NCBI GenBank assembly: GCA_030632885.1
Contig: DAOVTW010000049.1
Location: 1-26,038 of the forward strand
Origin: JAIOSM01 sp023143455
GTDB lineage: Bacteria; Desulfobacterota; Desulfobacteria; Desulfobacterales; Desulfobacteraceae
DNA length: 26,038 nt
Reading direction: 5' to 3'
In this document: in pieces, positions 23,504-26,038 of the stretch
Layout: each line of letters begins with the position of its first letter
Numbering within the stretch: position 1 is the stretch's first letter
Notes under the pieces: generated by a model
Seen by the model: the letters and a program-made list of their open reading frames with translations, nothing else
Told to the model about the DNA's origin: nothing
The model's database searches: none
Program-made: the position numbers and the translations under genes

Positions 23504-24067
23504 ATGTTAAAAAAAATAGTTTTCATTACTCTAATTCTAATACTTGCAGCTAATATTTCTAATATTATATCAGCAAATGCAGCTAACCGGATAGCACTTG
23601 TAATAGGCAACAGCAACTATAAATCATCACCTCTTAATAATCCTGTAAATGACGCTTCAGATATAAGTTCTGTATTGAAAAGACTCGGGTTTGATGTGAT
23701 TTTAAAGAAAAATGCTTCAAAAAAAGAGATGCTGGATGCTTTTAGGCAGTTTGGAAGAAAACTCTCAGCTTCAGAAATCGGCATTTTCTATTTTGCAGGG
23801 CATGGAATGCAGATCGATGGTACTAATTATCTGATCCCGGTAAATAATAATATTAAAGAAGAATCAGAAGTAGAATTTGAAGCTATTGATGCAGGAAGAA
23901 TCCTTAACAAGATGGAAAAAGCAGGAAATCCTCTGAACATAGTTATTTTAGATGCCTGTAGAGATAATCCTTTTAAACGAAGTTTTCGCACTTCTAAAAA
24001 AGGATTTGCCCAGATGGACGCTCCTTTAGGTACTGTCAGTAACGGAAGCGGTAGCTTAAGGCAATAG
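23504..24067 (+). CDS. Truncated secreted caspase-like protein joined to a post-VR block
   Basis: The 187-residue product has a signal peptide (1-26, ending ISANA), the start of a C14 caspase domain (RIALVIGNSNYK, 29-40), and the catalytic dyad H100 (YFAGHGMQ) and C152 (ILDACRDNPF). Homologues continue after MDAPLGT with the rest of the caspase and often an FGE-fold domain. Here the frame passes at codon 178 (24035-24037) directly into the 95-nt block found after the DGR variable region, adds the tail SNGSGSLRQ and stops. The simplest reading is a deletion that removed the middle of a caspase-FGE DGR target. It is probably inactive, although N-terminus, AAAGGG ribosome site and dyad remain. 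Confidence 0.85.
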   Translation: MLKKIVFITLILILAANISNIISANAANRIALVIGNSNYKSSPLNNPVNDASDISSVLKRLGFDVILKKNASKKEMLDAFRQFGRKLSASEIGIFYFAGHGMQIDGTNYLIPVNNNIKEESEVEFEAIDAGRILNKMEKAGNPLNIVILDACRDNPFKRSFRTSKKGFAQMDAPLGTVSNGSGSLRQ

Positions 24068-24131
24068 GCAAGGATCGACTTTTGCGTTGCGGAGCAGCAA
24101 AAGGCAAGACTTGCCGCAGGAACCAATTTTT
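24037..24131 (+). repeat. Post-VR block with nested hairpin, copy 2
   Basis: This copy aligns without gaps to 18244-18338 (80 of 95 identical). Homology begins abruptly at CAGTAACGG, the point matching the last codon of the FGE-like gene. Inner stem: CTTTTGC (24079-24085)/GCAAAAG (24097-24103). Outer stem: GGCAAG (24067-24072)/CTTGCC (24110-24115). Both stems are kept while the internal-loop and hairpin-loop bases differ, which suggests the structure has been selected. No variable region precedes it. Confidence 0.85.
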
Positions 24132-24134
24132 TAT

Positions 24135-24163
24135 TTGACATATCATTCCTCCTCCCTTACAAT
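24135..24163 (+). promoter_or_regulatory. Strong promoter of the VapBC-type module
   Basis: A perfect TTGACA (24135-24140), 17 nt spacer and TACAAT (24158-24163) lie 27 nt before the antitoxin ATG at 24191. AAGGAG (24177-24182) is the ribosome site. Confidence 0.75.
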
Positions 24164-24190
24164 TAAGCTAAAAGGTAAGGAGAAATTATT

Positions 24191-24454
24191 ATGACACAAA
24201 CTATTAGATTGACAAGTAAGCGACAAGCAACTTTCCCTGTGAAACTTTGCAAGGAATTAGGTATAAAGGCTGGGGATGATTTGATTCTGGAACGGAAAAA
24301 AATTGGAAAGGATTTTGCCTGGATTCTTAAGCCAAAAAAGAATATAGAAAGCAAATGGTTTGCTTCTCTTCAAAAATACGCTAAAGATAAAGATAACAGT
24401 ATGGAAGCAATTCGAGCTTCTATTGGTAAGTCTGTTGGCAATCTTAAAAAATGA
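24191..24454 (+). CDS. AbrB/MazE-type antitoxin (VapB-like)
   Basis: The 87-residue protein has a swapped-hairpin AbrB DNA-binding domain at its N-terminus (IRLTSKRQATFPVKLCKELG, 5-24, then GIKAGDDLILER). A basic and acidic C-terminal tail should bind the toxin. AAGGAG lies 8 nt before the ATG. Its stop overlaps the toxin start by four bases (ATGA), so the pair is translationally coupled, and it likely represses the promoter at 24135-24163. Confidence 0.88.
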   Translation: MTQTIRLTSKRQATFPVKLCKELGIKAGDDLILERKKIGKDFAWILKPKKNIESKWFASLQKYAKDKDNSMEAIRASIGKSVGNLKK

Positions 24455-24867
24455 AAAAACTTGGTATTGATACTTGTATTGTATTAAGACTACTAGTTGG
24501 AAAACCTGCTGACCAGGCTGAAACTTCTTTTCTTTTCCTTGAGAAGTGTTATCTCTCAGGAACTATTGTTTATGTTTCAGATTTAGTCATTGCAGAAGTT
24601 TATCACGTCCTGTGTCATCATTACAATGTTCCTTTTTTTGAAGCAGCAAAAAAGCTGACTGATTTCCTTGCTTCCCCCATGATAACTTTGTCAGGACATG
24701 CCTTAACTGTATTAAAAGAATATCAAGGTACTGGGGCAGGCTTTGTAGATAGGCTTATCCTTAAGGATCTCCTTGATTATGCCAATGAAATATTTACCTT
24801 TGATAAAAAATTTTCAAAGCTTTCATGCGTTACCATACTTGATAAATCTTGTCAGAGCGATTCTTAA
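24451..24867 (+). CDS. PIN-domain ribonuclease toxin (VapC-like)
   Basis: PIN-domain toxins cut tRNA or rRNA. The 138-residue protein has the four acidic metal ligands in order: D7 (GIDTCIVLR), E49 (LVIAEVYHVL), D100 (GFVDRLI) and D118 (FTFDKKF). Length is typical. It overlaps the antitoxin gene by four bases and its stop overlaps by four bases with the stop of the convergent DUF4384 gene. Active site looks intact. Confidence 0.92.
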   Translation: MKKLGIDTCIVLRLLVGKPADQAETSFLFLEKCYLSGTIVYVSDLVIAEVYHVLCHHYNVPFFEAAKKLTDFLASPMITLSGHALTVLKEYQGTGAGFVDRLILKDLLDYANEIFTFDKKFSKLSCVTILDKSCQSDS

Positions 24868-25796
24868 CGGGTAACAATAGGTATTGCATCCATGGATAGC
24901 GCAATCCCTCTTTTTAAGGCAAAATCTGCAAATCTTTGTTTTATTTCAGGAATTGTAATTATCATCTGTTTCATCCCGTAAAAGCCTGTGTTTTTTGAAG
25001 GAAGGTCGGGCAGGGGAGAAGAAGCTGCAAAGGCAAATACCATTTCGTTTCCTGTCTGTCCTGTTACTTGAAATTTAAAATCACTTGCATATTTATTGTT
25101 GGGAATTGATGTTAAAACACCTGCATTGATAATCTCATTATCACTGGTATAAGAATTGGGATATATCCTGAAAATATTATCAGCAGCATCTTTTGAGAAT
25201 AATTGTACGTAGACGTTCTTGTTAGCTTTTACAAAAAAGGTTATTTCTTCGCCATTATTAAAGCTTAGGCTATTTCTGCCTTTTTGGGTAAACAGCTGAA
25301 CATCAAGAGCTTCATTGGAGTCTGCTGTTGAAACCTGATTGATATCGTTCAGAAAGGTTTGATCAGTTTTTTGTGGCCGCTCAAGCAGGTTTGCACTAAC
25401 CATTTCATTGTCAATAATAATGTTATCTGATGCCAGGATATTACCTTGAACAGTGGAAAGTGATGCTTTAAGTTCAATATTACCATTATTAAGTTGCCAA
25501 TAACTGCCACTGATATAGTGGGTGGCGTCTGCTGCAGCTGCAACCTGAGCCTCTTCTTTTTTTGTTGTAATAATAGTCCTAAGTCCCCTTGTAGAAACTT
25601 TGGTAAGCCGTTGTTCGATATCAATGACAGGAGATAAAAATCTTGACCCGCTAAAATAGTCAAGGCTGTATTGCCTGATATAATCGCTGAATTTTGAATA
25701 TAGTTTGCTGTTTTCATATTTAAAACGATTAATAACAAGTTCTGATTTGTTTTTACCTGCGAGGGCAGACATACTTTTTGTTTCAAGCTGTTGCAT
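24864..25796 (-). CDS. DUF4384-domain protein, 5' end probably broken
   Basis: From the first in-frame ATG the protein has 310 residues. The first half resembles the FlgO/CsgG-like domain of the lipoprotein at 18360 (DIEQRLTKVSTRGLRTII, AADATHYISGSYWQLNNGNI). Residues about 165-275 form a DUF4384 domain (FFVKANKNVYVQLFSKD, IFRIYPNSYTSDNEI). The frame stays open for 40 codons upstream, to 25916, reading FLYYQDNFKTIASANSKIRQ and onward in protein-like sequence but without a start codon. An ATG at 25918-25920 is one base out of frame; removing one A of its ATGAAAA run would join it. So the start is either lost by a frameshift or misjudged. No signal peptide is seen. Confidence 0.75.
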   Translation of the reverse strand: MQQLETKSMSALAGKNKSELVINRFKYENSKLYSKFSDYIRQYSLDYFSGSRFLSPVIDIEQRLTKVSTRGLRTIITTKKEEAQVAAAADATHYISGSYWQLNNGNIELKASLSTVQGNILASDNIIIDNEMVSANLLERPQKTDQTFLNDINQVSTADSNEALDVQLFTQKGRNSLSFNNGEEITFFVKANKNVYVQLFSKDAADNIFRIYPNSYTSDNEIINAGVLTSIPNNKYASDFKFQVTGQTGNEMVFAFAASSPLPDLPSKNTGFYGMKQMIITIPEIKQRFADFALKRGIALSMDAIPIVTR

Positions 25797-25985
25797 AAGA
25801 TAATCTGTTTTTGCTCGAAGATCTGTTTTGAACCATTCATTCTCACAATTTGATTGCCTGATCTTTGAATTTGCCGAAGCAATGGTTTTGAAATTATCTT
25901 GATAGTATAGGAATTTTCATTTTTGACCTATAATATCATAATCTTATAGTTGTAAGTTTGATCAAATTATGATTTATTCCAGTCT

Positions 25986-26038
25986 ATGAGAGAGTCATTG
26001 GACAAGAAATTAATCATTGCAGACAGAGATATTTTTAA
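25986..26038 (+). CDS. Possible start of a gene running off the window
   Basis: An ATG at 25986 opens a frame to the window end reading MRESLDKKLIIADRDIF, which could be the first strand of a receiver-like or other Rossmann-type domain. No good ribosome site is seen and only 17 codons are visible. The 66 bp between it and the DUF4384 reading frame is AT-rich with no clear promoter. Confidence 0.25.
   Translation, partial: MRESLDKKLIIADRDIF

Noticed and set aside
17398..24131. A DGR template repeat or reverse transcriptase inside the window
   Set aside because: No second copy of the variable region framework (for example GGTGGCAGCTGG) was found, and none of the predicted proteins has a reverse transcriptase motif.

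Overview
The window looks like an AT-rich chromosomal segment of an anaerobic, probably sulfate-reducing deltaproteobacterium (Desulfobacterota, perhaps Desulfobacterales). This is inferred from the mix of a tungsten-type aldehyde:ferredoxin oxidoreductase, a type I-C CRISPR-Cas locus, caspase-like and DUF4384 proteins, and several toxin-antitoxin pairs. No marker gene fixes the taxon.

Region 1 (1-10784, minus strand) is a type I-C CRISPR-Cas locus in the order XRE regulator, cas3, cas5, cas8c (with a probable internal cas11c), cas7, fic, cas4, cas1, cas2, leader, array. The array holds nine repeats and eight spacers; the degenerate repeats lie at the leader-distal end, at the left edge of the window. 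Two things are unusual. A complete Fic AMP-transferase-type gene sits between the interference and adaptation genes. The first gene is an HTH/ImmA-IrrE-type regulator whose zinc ligands are all lost.

Region 2 (10865-17050) is ordinary: an SDR/DUF2867 protein and a universal stress protein (minus strand), an aldehyde:ferredoxin oxidoreductase (plus), an auxin-efflux-carrier-type transporter (minus) and an MscS-type channel (plus). A decayed DUF4143 ATPase tail follows at 17098-17313.

Region 3 (17322-25916) is the most interesting part. A membrane-anchored formylglycine-generating-enzyme-fold (C-type-lectin-like) protein ends in a GC-rich segment with the signature of a diversity-generating retroelement (DGR) variable region: ten codons of form NNC where a template would carry AAC. 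Just past its stop lies a nested hairpin. It is followed by a DUF4384/FlgO-like lipoprotein, a TPR protein and a caspase-like protease, apparently one operon. A 95-nt block containing the same nested hairpin recurs 5.8 kb downstream (80 of 95 bases identical), joined abruptly to a truncated secreted caspase gene. That gene looks like the relic of a second DGR target whose variable domain was deleted. A rhomboid protease with a TPR-like tail, a RelE-type pair, a VapBC pair and a second DUF4384 gene fill the rest. No reverse transcriptase or template repeat lies in the window, so the DGR core would have to be elsewhere in the genome.

Working model (inference): a retroelement-diversified surface receptor coupled to a caspase, a lipoprotein and perhaps an intramembrane protease, in an island with toxin-antitoxin modules and next to a CRISPR locus.
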